NCBI GenBank assembly: GCA_015501605.1
Contig: JADNRZ010000003.1
Location: forward strand, 2,542,001-2,606,000
Length of the DNA: 64,000 bases
Direction: 5' to 3'
DNA from: Panaeolus papilionaceus
Lineage: Eukaryota > Basidiomycota > Agaricomycetes > Agaricales
Shown: piece by piece, positions 53,518 through 64,000 of the stretch
Numbering within the stretch: position 1 is the stretch's first letter
Layout: every line of letters starts with the position of its first letter
Program-made: the position numbers and the translations under genes
Notes under the pieces: generated by a model
The model's input: only the letters and a program-made list of their open reading frames with translations
Told to the model about the DNA's origin: nothing
The model's database searches: none

Positions 53518-54524
53518 CGCGTCCACGTATCCCAATTCAGTCGTAGATAAGATCTCAAGTTCCTTTTCCTGTTGTTTTGAGTTTCAAGTCCTTGATTGTC
53601 TATACAAACAGAGGTATCATGCACTCATTAATGTTGGCCAAAATCGAGTTTATTCCGGTAGATGTTATACGAAGACAGAGTGAATGTTTTTGGATGTGTC
53701 CATAAATTCCATCAATTGTTAATTTGCTCTGGACTTTCAATCTCAGACTGAAATCAAGCCGAATGCCGGGTGCGCCGGTGTAAAGTTGTAAACAACAGTA
53801 AATTGTGTCGAGCGTGCGTGGAGCTAGCTGCCAGCTGTCCACGTTCCTTCAAATTTCAAAATCTCCAGGTCATACAATTCAGATTCTAACCACCCAATAC
53901 CGAGACTTTTTAAAAATAAATTCCCCATGTCGAAACAGATTAAAAAAATTGGTAAGCAAGATCTTAGAAGGTGATAAACCTTGATAAACCAGGGAAACAA
54001 ACGGGTATGTTGCAGTGTCAATGGTTTTAATAGGCGAGCTTCTGATCGTGTTACACAGGTATAAATGCAGTCCTAAACAATATGCAGATATTGGGTTTCA
54101 CAAAGAAGACACGAGGATACCCTCGATCTTGAATCGGAATCCCTGCTTCATGAGCTATCGCCGAACTGCGTAATAAACATGCAATGAATTATGTTCAGAT
54201 ATAACTGTAATCGTTCATGGCGCAGGTTCTTGTCGTCGCATCAATAGGCTCAACAACTTCTGCGCAGGGAATTCACATTTGGTCGATGTACTCCCCGATC
54301 TTTATTGAAGATTCGCCGGTGATAAGGGTCCAGAAAAATAGGGTGCTTTCTAAGAACATCCGCAGGTGACATGTCCAATTAACGAGGCTTAAGAGCAGCA
54401 AGAGAGGCGGTGCACCTGCGTTGCAGTCCATCCTTTCTCTCTGTTCGCAGTCCTCGACGAGGCGGTATAACATTAACCAGTAAGTACTCACATACACGAT
54501 GAGCGAAGCAGGTCTGACCTTTAG
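53518..54524. other. Region between the two GTPase genes
   Basis: Mostly non-coding. An open stretch ending at a GTAAGT donor at 54480 (paired with a CTTTAG acceptor at 54524, branch-like TCTGAC) suggests that the second GTPase gene begins in or before 54380-54479, but no ATG in the right frame is visible there. Confidence 0.4.
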
Positions 54525-56548
54525 CTCAAGTGGAGCCCATACGACTCGCAGCTAGCCAAGCCTCCTCTATAGCCGCCTACCTGAACGCGAAGCAGGCCAG
54601 TTTCGTAAGAAGGACAACTAGAGCCCAACCATTAGGACAATTTGATGATATTATCGTTGCGTAAGGCTGTATTTTTCCTCATCTTCCTCCAATATCTCAA
54701 CTCTTTCTTTGCAGTATTATGGGACCGACTGGTGTGGGGAAGAGTAACGTGAGTGCACAATTTTACATGTGCGACGCTAGCAATTAATACAGCAGGAATC
54801 AAGTTTATTGAGAAGCTCACTGGCGATACTGACACAAAAACACCCAGTATTTCGGGGCGGGGTCTGGCCTCGCACACGAGTGAAATCGACACGATACGGA
54901 TATACGGCCACCCCATCTACGGAAATCGCATCGTTCTCGTAGATACTCCAGGTTTCGACGATACACATCGTTCTGATATGGAGATTTTGACGCTAATTAG
55001 TAATTGGCTGAAGTTACGGTGAGGAACATTATATTTTTCTCCTACATTCGGAATTCTCAATGGCGCATCAGATACGAGAAGGGTGTGCTGCTCAGTGGTC
55101 TCATTTACCTCCATCGCATCACGGACAACCGCATGTCGGGAAGCCCCGCTCGGAACCTGCGGATGTTTGGAAAGCTTTGTGGTGACGCTGCTGCCAGCCG
55201 CGTTGCTTTCATTACGACGATGTGGGATAGGGCGAGTGGTGATGCAAGCAAGAAGGCTATGTACGAGAAACGTCAGGTTCAGTTGGAGAAGTACTGGGAG
55301 GTTAGTTTCACTGTCTCTTACCTCGACACTTGCTCTAACTTCCCCTTGTACCAGCCCATGACGAGTTTTGGTGCACGGATAGGCACCTTTGCAAATACCA
55401 CTGATTCCGCGTGGGATGCGATATCCATACTTTTGAAAGTGTCTCGTCTTCCATTTGACCATCCAAATGCTACACTCACGCACGCCGATATCCCTCTACC
55501 GCTTTCTTATGCCTTGAAACCCGGCGCTGACGATGCGCATTCCATGATGTCGCACAAGTCGACGGCGACATATGTATCCTGGAAAATGAAACGAGTCTTG
55601 ACGTCGTTTTCCCAGCCGTTCGATTGGATTCCATTCATCAAATGCAGTGTCGATGATTCCTCCACCGTACCTTTTGGGACTGAAGATGAATCCATCCCTG
55701 CGCCCACCGTGGTACCACACGTTGCTGTCCCTTGTAATAAAGTCCAGCCTAAAGAACGCCCTTCTGTTCATATTTCCCGACTCACCACTGTCGATGAAAC
55801 GCCGTCGTCAGCATCTCGTTTTTATCACAAAAATAGTCTACCATTCCCAACTTCCAATTCCGAGCCCACGTCACCATCTCTTGGCTCTCCAGGTGAACTA
55901 TGGGTGGATATCGATCGTCTGCTTACTACAGGTACTCGATTATCGCAGTTCCTATCCCCGTCACCTACGCCGACTGCAACCACTATTCACTTGCCAAAAC
56001 ATTTTCCTCATCGAGCTCACATTGCGCCCACTGATGACAATCTAGTTACCAATACCCGAGCCGAGTTCAAAGAGCCGACCTCGCCCACATCCAGCGCATC
56101 AGTCTACTCTACGCAAACTCATGTTGAGGATGATTCATCCTCGACAACCATTACGCCAGAGATAATACAAGACACCCTCCAAGACGATGATGCCGGCTTC
56201 ATCTTCATCGATGCACCAAAAACGGTGCTTCACCTGCAGGCCGAGCTCGTCCACGAGCACAAAAAAGTTCACGAAACGGATGCCGCGCAGACTCTCTACT
56301 CGACGCTCCAAGCTCTCATCCACGAAAATCGCAGGAATCTCAAGAACTTGTTGGACGAAAAGAGCTCAAAGATGGATCAGCAGGAGAAGACGAAGCTGGA
56401 GAAAGATATCCAGATATTGGAAGGGCAGTTCCAACAGACGTTTAAGGAGATGAAGAGGTTGGAAATGCCTCCATTGAGACGCGCGTTTCTCAAGGTGTAT
56501 CCGTCGTCGCTGTGGCCTAAAACCGTGCGTACAGTTCCGCCTGCTTGA
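54525..56548 (+). CDS. AIG1-like GTPase with long Ser/Thr-rich and coiled-coil tail
   Basis: Second member of the pair. N-terminal exon (54525-54660) reads RLAASQASSIAAYLNAKQAS, QPLGQFDDIIVA, then G1 IMGPTGVGKSN at about 54719-54748 followed by FIEKLTG after an intron; G3 VLVDTPGFDDTHRSDMEIL at about 54935; SGLIYLHRITDNRMSGSPA; G4-like AFITTMWDRASGD at about 55207. The P-loop ends in Asn (GKSN) where Ser or Thr normally binds Mg2+, unlike its neighbour (GKST). After the G domain, 55400-56200 encodes a disordered Pro/Ser/Thr-rich region, and 56210-56480 a charged helical segment (ELVHEHKKVHETDAAQTLYS ... EKTKLEKDIQILEGQFQQTF) likely to form a coiled coil. Stop at 56546-56548. The true start lies further upstream and is not resolved. 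Confidence 0.7.
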
Positions 56549-56839
56549 TGGTCGTGATACTGATAACATCCACTCGACGTGTAGCGTGCTCTTGATATGG
56601 GCTCGTCATAGAATTTACTTTTATCTCACTACTAATGCAACATGGATGTTTAATGGCATTTCAAGCAAGCTCCTGGGACTATCGTTTAAATTTGTGCATC
56701 AAATATTATGACAGCCAGCTCCTTGTATTTAGTTAAGCTGCGTTGATAGATGATACAAGAGTGTGTTTAAGCATGCCTCGTTCGAAGCAAGTTGGTAATT
56801 GTGCGTAACAGATCAAGCATTTTACATTGTTAATCACTT

Positions 56840-57371
56840 TCAAGTATGATAAATTCCCCAAGTTACATCGACAGTGTACCCAGCATACCCAAAGGGGTCA
56901 CTTTGGCAAGGCATTTTGCCAGTGGCCCCCACCAAGCCATACCATTGGAACCTATTAACGGAGTCGTGTATAATGTCAATGATATCCGAATTGCCGACGC
57001 GATAGTTGAAGGTGTTCAAATAGTAGCCAGCCTGAACACCGAAGGCACAGGTGCCATATTGAGCGAGCTGGTGTTGATCGAGTAGGGCGACTGTCTAGGC
57101 GCGAAATGACTGTAAATTTTTTTGCGAAACTCTCCATAAAAAGAAGGCTTACCCAGGTTCCATCACCAGCAATGTTTGCGGCGAGCTGAAGACAATCGGC
57201 GACGGTTGGCGAACCTCCACTCGACTGATTAATGAATGTTGAGTCTCCACAATCATTGATCCCACGAGAATCGAGAAGCGCGTGTCTGGACTGGGAGCTG
57301 GGAGCCGGTGCGGCAATGGACAACATAGAAAGCGAAGCAAGTAAGAAGAACGTCGTAGACAGTTTGGTCAT
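56840..57371 (-). CDS. Hce2/Ecp2-like small secreted protein
   Basis: Two exons, 57371-57153 and 57094-56840, total 474 nt, 157 residues, with a clear signal peptide (MTKLSTTFFLLASLSML...AAPAP). The mature part has the spacing of the Hce2 domain, named after the Ecp2 effector of Cladosporium fulvum: NDCGDSTFINQSSGGSPTVA with DC, GDGTW, HQLAQYGTCAFGV, VGNSDIIDIIHDSVNRF, GKMPCQ, VTWGIYH, with the conserved cysteines present. Some homologues provoke plant cell death while many basidiomycete ones have no known role; the lifestyle of this fungus is not evident, so no function is claimed. A TATATAAT lies 120 bp upstream at 57491-57498. It is a tandem paralogue of the broken copy at 58089-58631. Confidence 0.8.
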
Positions 57372-58088
57372 CTTAAGGCGAGGCGAATGTGGTTGGCAGG
57401 ACTTCTCACTCACGACGATGAGGCTGAACGTACCTTGAGAGCAATTCAATGCGAGGTGCTTTATCTGAGGTAAACCACTTGTATGAGGAGATTATATAGC
57501 AACTTTGAGCTCGCTAAAACCCAAGGATTAAAGACAAATGTGAGCGGCTACGGTCCAACCGGTTGTACCATTGTAATGAATGCACGGAACCCCTAACAAG
57601 CCAGATACATAAAAGGTATAGCTATCAGCACTATTTTTGAATCCAACTAAGTTGATAAATTTTGCCGATATCAGTCCACGGATCATCCTCTGAACAAAAC
57701 ATAGAACGTCTTCGACTTCTTCCTGCGTGACAGCTATCCAAGAGCCGTGGTGAGACGTCAGAAATACTACCTCGGAGCCCGCCGCAGTCAAAATTTCCGA
57801 TGTGACCTGCTTACTCAAGGGGACAACTTCATTCCTTCAATTTGTGATTGACTGATAGAAGTCTTTCATGGTCAGGTATTTTTTCAGACTACGTGACTAG
57901 AAGCCATTGCCTAAAGGAAGGGACGATAGCAGGTATGTGATATGTGATCCATTTCCAGGAATCTTTCGGGCCCATTTACATCAGATACTCGAGTCTACGA
58001 CACCCATTTCGAGATTGGTTGTGTTTTATCGTCGGCAAGTCACATATTTTGCTGATAATTACAAGGCCAGACGATCGTATACTAGCTT
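57372..58088. other. Intergenic region between the Hce2-like paralogues
   Basis: Promoter of the intact copy and downstream DNA of the broken copy. Short ORFs at 57528-57818 have no supported meaning. Confidence 0.45.
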
Positions 58089-58631
58089 TCAAGTATGATA
58101 AAGTCCCCAGTTCACTGTGGCTGTGTATCCAGCCCAGCCAAAGGGGTCGCTTTGACAAGGCATAGAACCCTTGGAGCCCACCAAGCCATTCAATTGAAAC
58201 CTGTTAATAGAGTCATTGATAAGATCAATGATATCCGAATTGCCAACTCTATAAGCGAAGGTATTGAAGTGGTAGTAGGATTGAACACCGAACGCGCATG
58301 TGCCATATTGGGCAAGCTGATGATGTTCGAGTAGCTCGACCGTCTAGGGTAGGATACGGGTAGCCACTAATCAGCATTGAAACCGGGGGTAACAACAAAA
58401 TTTACATACCCAAGTTCCATCTCCAGCTATGTTTGCAGCGAGCTGACGACAATCAGCGACTGTGGGCGAGCCACCGCTAGTTTGGTTGATAAACGAGGAG
58501 TCTCCGCAATTATTGATCCCTCGACCAGAATCAAGGATAGCGTTTCAGGCTTCAGATACAGGTGCCGGTGCAGCATTCGATAGTGCAAAGAGGGATGCAA
58601 GGAGGAGGGACACTCTAGGAAGCCTGGTCAT
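58089..58631 (-). pseudogene. Hce2-like paralogue with premature stop codon
   Basis: Same two-exon structure as its neighbour, with ATG 58629-58631, a signal peptide, one intron after the GDGTW segment, and the same ending (GLYHT, TGA 58089-58091). Codon 29, shortly after the signal peptide, is TGA (58545-58547). No alternative splicing that I can see removes it while keeping phase. Downstream of the stop the domain is well conserved, so the disruption is either recent or the region is translated in some other way. TATAAATA lies at 58754-58761, about 120 bp upstream as in the intact copy. Confidence 0.75.
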
Positions 58632-59673
58632 CTCGAAGCGCTAAGAACACACGCACTGTTAGCATAAGACTTTGCCCAATATGATGTGAGCGACCTACCT
58701 AGGGAGAAGAAAGGACGGTGGCCTGTCTGAGGGAGAATCATGTTACGAGAGCCTATTTATAGTAAATTGCCTCATCCCAAAACCCAGTTCAGTCCTAGCA
58801 GTCCAGAGGGTAACATGATAATACGACTTTCGATTCATGTGAAGATAGACGGGTAGTTTCTAACCGATTATTTCTGTTGTTGGTGCATCCTACCCGTATA
58901 CCTACGTGAAAGAAGGAAACAATATAGGTATCATTCGTGGACGGTGGACCGTGTCTGGAGGGTTATATATGTCCTATTCGTTGATTCATACGTGCGAGCT
59001 CATAAACATTGACTGGGATGCTTAGCATGTAATCCAACAAGAATAATGAGAATATAATATTCCGCTTTGATGCACTGAATTCCTGGGGATACATAACACG
59101 CGGACGAGGCAGACCTCTCTTTCTCTGGATTGTCGACACAGGTTCCAACCAGGAACCTGGAGCTCACTCATTGCGTGTGAGGCGGAGTCATTGATCCGTG
59201 CAGTTGAGCACAATATCAGAAGAATTATAGTTTAACGTAGTCACTTGAGCTGGGGGTTCTCAATTTCTGGACTTGGCAACGTATTCGAGCACGGTGAAAA
59301 TAAAAGAAGATATCGAAACGGGAAATAAAAGGGTGCGTGACGTGTGAAAGAATGAGGTATGGAGCAGCGCTGTCTCCCATTACAGCGACAGGTCTGCAGA
59401 GTTGAAGAATGCGCCTACAATGTCCCTAAGGACCAAGCCCAACCTTATCTAAGGAGTACAAGACCCACATGACCTTTTTCTGATAAGTATCTAAAGCGCA
59501 AAAACGCTGCACAAGCCTTGCGCCATGGATATGCCATGCCACTCTGGACTAAAGCGATTAGAGCCTGGATGCCGGAGTAAATGTTTTTGGAGTAAAAGGT
59601 CTCGATTTAGCTACAGAAAGAAATCCATGCGACTCGGGGAAATTAAGCCCCCGTTGCTCTGAAAAGTTGCGTT
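58632..59673. other. Intergenic region, nothing recognised
   Basis: Upstream DNA of the broken Hce2-like copy; no supported gene, RNA or repeat. Confidence 0.45.
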
Positions 59674-59805
59674 CTAGTAATGGACTCTGAGTCGTGTTCG
59701 TTGACAGGCGCACGCTTGAGAGGTGGCATCCTCAACAACCGGTGAAGCCGTGACCGCAGCAAAGAGCAAGAGGACGAAGGGGGATGAGGAAGCGACTTTG
59801 ACCAT
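59674..59805 (-). CDS. Short secreted-peptide ORF (43 aa)
   Basis: ATG 59803-59805 encodes a convincing signal peptide (MVKVASSSPFVLLLFAAVTA followed by SPVVEDATSQAC) and only about 20 further residues before TAG. It lies on the same strand as the Hce2-like genes. It may be a small secreted cysteine-containing peptide, the first exon of a longer gene whose later exons I cannot see, or a truncated relic of a secreted protein. Confidence 0.4.
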   Translation of the reverse strand: MVKVASSSPFVLLLFAAVTASPVVEDATSQACACQRTRLRVHY

Positions 59806-60401
59806 TGTGATTCTGTAAAGACGTTGTCGGTATGAGCTGTGCTCCAAGTAGAATGGGGAGATGCTTACAATGATGTACGCATGCAAATATCCTGCATTGA
59901 AGCTTGTTGTTATTTCACAGTCACTCGATGCCGCTTTTACTCTATTCTCTTGCCCATCTACGTCTTGAAGGAGGTAGCTCCAAGGCGGCCGAGACCAGGT
60001 ATTTTGTGAAGTGCCTTGAGCATTGTTCTTCATCCGACTGCACTTGGTCTCTACGAAACCCTACACCCGTGCTTTCTCCGTATTCTCAGTCAGCTACCTG
60101 AGCGATTATGATGGTTGGAAGGGTGTAGATGCTGATTTCCCTGCCTCACCGTGTCGTTTAATTCTAAGTATTTTAGGATCTAGATGTTAAAGTAATGCTA
60201 ACATCGGTGGTGACGGTACTCGTCTTGCCGCAGACGACACAAGTCCAGATGCGTGGAAGATTAGAAATTTACTAATTTGGGATTCAAAGCTCGGTAGTAA
60301 TGACACGACTTGGAGTCCATTACTAGAACACGACCTTTCAGTTGTATCGATACGTATTACGTCCAAGTACTTGCTTATAAGCCGTCCTCGGCCCGGCATT
60401 A
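59806..60401. other. Intergenic region, nothing recognised
   Basis: About 600 bp between the short secreted-peptide ORF and the membrane protein gene; no supported feature. Confidence 0.4.
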
Positions 60402-61277
60402 TCAATACAGCAGGGAAAATCGCCATGCAACCCAGGTGATCGCTGTTGCGGGAAGAGAAACGGCCATGCTGAACCAGGGAGCAGCAGCTAAGCACCGGAC
60501 TACACGCGAGAAGGGATGAATGCAGTTAGCGAAGCGTTAGATCAAGAGCTACAATTATACGTACAAAACCCGTAATCCCAGTATACGACATCGATAGCAA
60601 AGCTAACGGGGATAGTCACGGTCTCCTGTTGTACCACGAGATGTCCAGATCCTGTCCTTGAAAATATGGTAGAGGGTATGAGGACTGAGATCATTGCGAC
60701 GCTGAGTATGCCAAGGAGAAGGGTTTGCGCATATAGAGTACGAGTCGACAAAGGTAGTGGAGTAACAGGCGAAGTCGGGGCCTCCGACTCTGCAAATTGC
60801 TTTTCATTTGGTGATGTCTTTGGAGACGTAGAGCGGAGAAGAAGATGAAAGATATCAAATATCAGAATGAGGGTAAACGCGGCACTCGCAAGAGTCAGAA
60901 GCGACGCAAAAACTGTTAGTACAACAGAAGTAGCCCGAATGTCTACAGTTTCGAGTTCGCGTGCTTGAGTTAAGTTGCATGTTTCATAACGAAGGTTACA
61001 CATACCGTTCATATCAAAGCTTATGACGGCGTTCAACTGCATAGCGGACTGCACTATTTCATTTTCGAGCTTTTTACTCCTAAGAAACGATTAGTTATAT
61101 GGCCATACTATGCCACACACACGACCTAGGTACGAACCTATCTATCGCTTGGGCACCCACTGCAATGGCAACGATTGAAAGACCCAATGTTCCCACTAGG
61201 AATGGAACCCTCATCCACCAGAGAGGTAGTTTTTGCCACATTGTTAGGCTTTCATGAGATGAGTTCGTGGAGGTCAT
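60402..61277 (-). CDS. Multi-pass membrane protein, unknown function
   Basis: ATG 61275-61277 (MTSTNSSHESLTMWQKLPLW). Hydrophobic segments: VPFLVGTLGLSIVAIAVGAQ in exon 1, SVVLTVFASLLTLASAAFTL IL near 60900, and a third around ARTLYAQTLLLGILSVAMISVL-like sequence near 60700 (read TLYAQTLLLGILSVAMISVL). Between them is a Ser/Pro-rich cytosolic loop. An exon border after YWDYGF (GTACGT) can be joined in phase to FRCLAAAPWFSMAVSLPATA ending at TGA 60402-60404, which would give a fourth membrane segment; otherwise the frame ends at 60542. I recognise no family. Exon borders near 61135 and 61005 are inferred. Confidence 0.6.
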
Positions 61278-62268
61278 GATGGTCTTCGTGAAAGGGATGA
61301 TAGGGCGTGAGCGACCAACCTGAGAGTAGACCTCTTCGTATTTACCTTGTGGCGCGTAATAAATAGGATAGCTCACATACCAAAATAGCTTCGACTGCGC
61401 ATGGGCTGCGTTACAGGAGCAGCATTACTTTCACAACTGAAATGCAACACGTTCCTCTGCAAAATATTTGATGACTTGAAATGGGCTGCTGAAGTTTCGA
61501 GTTATGGCGATTTGGCAATGCGTCACCAATGTTCCGCGGAAATGGATGTGATGTCTGCACAGAGTTCAGCCATCTAGCATGGATGAAAAGCTAAAGGGAA
61601 TGAGAAGATCAAGTCTATATTTGACTCGAGGTGGGATACATTGTCCAGAATGGCATCGTAGTCCAGCGTTAATTATAGATTTCATATCAGAGAGCCTGAT
61701 CATTGCAGCCATCTATCTATAAATATTTAGCTAAGGAACGAGTCGTCAGTTGCCGCGGTTTGAAGACCAGAATAGAATGATCACGAACCACTACACAGAA
61801 TGATCCAACATCGAATTCATTGGATTCTGACCATGTTCCACCCTTGATAAAGTGCGACTAGGGTACAGTTTTGACAATTAGACGCGGAATGTCAAATTTT
61901 CGTAGTGAGCTAAAGACACAGATATCTAGGAGTCGAACCAGAGTTTCGTCGTGTTTGTCATCTCTATTTGGTCTTGATGGGCAAGCTCTTTGCATTTGAG
62001 CCGTGCTTGCCGCCCTTCTGCCGTCGGCAAATAGCGGCACTGCCAATCTTAGACGAGTTTTATAAAATCCCTGCAAGAAGTCATCCACTTACGAACGAAG
62101 CCCAGGCTCGAATGAGCACTGAGGCTTGATCTCGAGTATCATCCGATGGTCCCATATCATGACTCGGAATAATATCACTGTGCAACACTGAGGTGACCAC
62201 TCGAGCAAAAGATTGGACAACATCGTTCATTTATTTAATTCCCGTCGACTAATACGATGCCTAACTAC
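61278..62268. other. Intergenic region, nothing recognised
   Basis: About 1 kb. A 76-codon minus-strand ORF at 61858-62088 is not protein-like. No RNA or repeat was found. Confidence 0.45.
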
Positions 62269-63075
62269 CTATTTGACCTCAGAGTATTGACCCAACAGGC
62301 TCACGACCCTTGCCCATCGACCACCGTTCCAGCTGCTAACATCTCTCCACTCCTCACTGTCCTCGCCCCACAAAACCTTCAACCAAATAGTGAATCCACC
62401 AACGAGCAAATCACTCGAACTCAACTTATCACCCATCAACCATGGGCCGACATTATCAGTGACCTTGTACCATCCGTCGACAGCATCCAGTCCAGCCTTA
62501 TACTTGGCCCACTTAGCCTTCCTGTCTGCGCCTTTTGGCACAACCTCAGCCAACGGCTTCCCGAAAGACACACTACGCGTCCTCGTGAAGTACTCCTCGC
62601 TGGGTGGGTTAAGCGCGGGGCTCACAGCAGGGAGAATGAACTCCCAGAGCGCGTCGAGTTGGCCTTTGTATGCCCCTTCGAAGGCTGTTTGAAGTCCCTG
62701 GGTGTTGCCTGGGAACAAGGTGGGTTTGTTGGGGTACTGCTTTTCGAGGTACTTGAGAATTTCGAAGGAGTCGCTGAGCTTGACACCAGTGTCTTGATCC
62801 CAGATGGCGGGAAGACTGTAGTAGGGTGAGCCGTCGCTCTTCTTTTCGAAGGCGGGGATGTTGAGGTCGATGTAGAGCTTTTGGATGTCGGGGAATTCGA
62901 CCCATTCGGTCTTGTAGGGGATGCCTTTGTAGTTCAATGCGAATCTTGGGGGGTTTCGCAATAGATGAGTCTCGTCACGTGCCAGCTATGATGAAATATC
63001 TTACCTAGTCTTCCAGGTGTTTGGCGACCATGGGACATTGGGACGGTTGGAAGGAATATCGTAAAAGATGATCAT
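62269..63075 (-). CDS. Glutathione S-transferase-like protein
   Basis: Thioredoxin-fold N-terminus plus helical C-terminus, about 250 residues; conjugates or reduces electrophiles with glutathione in the cytosol. ATG 63073-63075 gives MIIFYDIPSNRPNVPWSPNT, WKTR, then an intron (donor GTAAGA) and FALNYKGIPYKTEWVEFPDI. The glutathione-contact region is recognisable in YYSLPAIWDQDTGVKLSDSF with the cis-Pro and the Asp-Ser pair, then EILKYLEKQYPNKPTLFPGN. The C-terminal domain includes GPWLMGDKLSSSDLLVGGFT IW, where the Asp is the usual N-cap residue. Stop at 62269-62271. It is close to the fungal GST group with 'WSPN' N-termini (UstS-like or etherase-like); the substrate is not known. Confidence 0.88.
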
Positions 63076-63459
63076 GGTGATTGATTGTTAACGTTATATG
63101 TGGAGGTAAGAATGAGGACTAATCGATGTGGATTTCCACCCTTTATACTGCTCAAGTTGCCTATCTTCTCGCAACGGCTCTCTCACCTCGAAGTGTGCAT
63201 GAGTAAAGAATCCGATGTCGCTTATGAATCACCATGAATCATCATTTTTGTTCTCACTCGTTCTCATTACTATGACATTCCCGGAGCACACAGAATTGAA
63301 GAATTCATCTTTGCGATATCATGGGTTATGACATGTATCATATGGACCAACATAACGATGCCCGATGAATGAAACTTGGCTATTTATGGAAATTCTACTC
63401 GCTAAAAGTGTGAATAAAGTTCAATAACAAGACATTTGTAGTGGCGAATGAAGTATGGC
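63076..63459. other. GST promoter and downstream end of the next gene
   Basis: Intergenic DNA of about 380 bp; contains the TATA box listed separately and nothing else that I recognise. Confidence 0.5.
63141..63147 (-). promoter_or_regulatory. TATA box of the GST gene
   Basis: TATAAAG on the minus strand, 66 bp upstream of the ATG. Confidence 0.6.
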
Positions 63460-64000
63460 TCACACAGGCACCACCTTCAATACACGCAGCTTACTCAGCC
63501 TCTCCAAAGAGTCGCTATCTTCAATCGACTTTGCCGCAATCTCGCTTGCGTCGGGTATCAGCGCGCGAACCTGAATTTGTACCGACATAGCCACCTGACC
63601 TCCTCCTTGATCTTCGCCCGCCGCTACCCTCGCCCGTGCATAGATGACGTCGGTCAAGTCACCCCAATCAAGCGCAGAAATAACTTTTTGCCTAACTTTG
63701 GTAACGTCTAGTTCAAGAATCACATTAAGCTCGTCGTAACCCGATGCTCGTTGAGGAAGGGTGGATAGGATGTGAGCGATCCAAGGGATGGGACTTCTGT
63801 GCGCCCGATTGTAACCCCTCCTATCTCGAGCGTATGGTAAGCTTGTATGATGGCGCGAGTACGCAGGATCATAACAGAGCCTATCGACATCGATTATCTC
63901 CACGTTCGGCGAGTTATGAATACTGCCATCCCAGTCGTCTTCGTATAGTTCGTCCGTGAATGGTGTTAAAGGAGACTTTGATTCGTGAACTCCAGGAACG
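63460..64000 (-). CDS. Unidentified protein, 3' end only
   Basis: The minus-strand frame is open from the window edge to the stop at 63460-63462. It reads SPLTPFTDELYEDDWDGSIH, then a segment at 63720-63870 that may contain an intron, and ends with ELDVTKVRQKVISALDWGDL, TDVIYARARVAAGEDQGGGQ, VAMSVQIQVRALIPDASEIA and a C-terminal LERLSKLRVLKVVPV. Composition is protein-like, but I recognise no family. The start lies outside the window. Confidence 0.6.
   Translation of the reverse strand, partial: VPGVHESKSPLTPFTDELYEDDWDGSIHNSPNVEIIDVDRLCYDPAYSRHHTSLPYARDRRGYNRAHRSPIPWIAHILSTLPQRASGYDELNVILELDVTKVRQKVISALDWGDLTDVIYARARVAAGEDQGGGQVAMSVQIQVRALIPDASEIAAKSIEDSDSLERLSKLRVLKVVPV

Overview
The window looks like part of a chromosome of a filamentous basidiomycete, probably an Agaricomycete. 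The genes are rich in short introns (mostly 45-65 nt, GTRNGY...YAG), intergenic gaps are usually 0.5-2 kb, one tRNA carries an anticodon-loop intron, and several families are typical of mushroom-forming fungi: an RA-PH adaptor, a two-PAS protein, AIG1-like GTPases, Hce2/Ecp2-type secreted proteins, a secreted GH27 enzyme and a MYND protein. Nothing in it looks bacterial. All identifications come from reading translated motifs and splice signals; no database search was run.

Layout. 1-7.7 kb: the 5' part of APC2 (minus strand, cut by the window edge), tRNA-Leu(AAG), a DJ-1/PfpI protein and a MYND zinc-finger protein. 8.6-11.6 kb: a gene-poor repeat island built around a nearly perfect 534-bp inverted repeat, followed by hairpins and palindromes. 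11.7-14.7 kb: a secreted HEAAH metallopeptidase-like gene and an Old Yellow Enzyme. 15.5-23.3 kb: one very large minus-strand gene for a Ser-rich RA-PH adaptor. 26-35.8 kb: an ABCC-type ABC transporter and a secreted GH27 alpha-galactosidase. 38-41.4 kb: a two-PAS protein with an unusual exon structure that includes a 5-nt micro-exon. 43.2-49.4 kb: DcpS scavenger decapping enzyme, a secreted vanadium-haloperoxidase/PAP2-type enzyme and the methionine-salvage enzyme MtnB. 49.7-56.5 kb: a decayed F-box gene and two tandem AIG1-like GTPases. 56.8-59.8 kb: an intact Hce2-like secreted gene, a paralogue broken by a stop codon, and a short secreted peptide ORF. 60.4-64 kb: a multi-pass membrane protein, a glutathione S-transferase and the 3' end of an unidentified gene.

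The genes do not form one pathway. They are a mix of housekeeping functions (cell cycle, tRNA, mRNA decay, methionine salvage) and environment-facing ones (secreted hydrolases, haloperoxidase, GST, ABCC transporter, OYE, Hce2). The most unusual features are the giant foldback structure at 8.67-10.06 kb inside a palindrome-rich island, the 5-nt micro-exon at 40867-40871, the GTPase carrying an extra half G domain, and the Hce2 pair in which one copy is broken. Gene starts for the ABC transporter and both GTPases are uncertain because their first exons are short or not visible.
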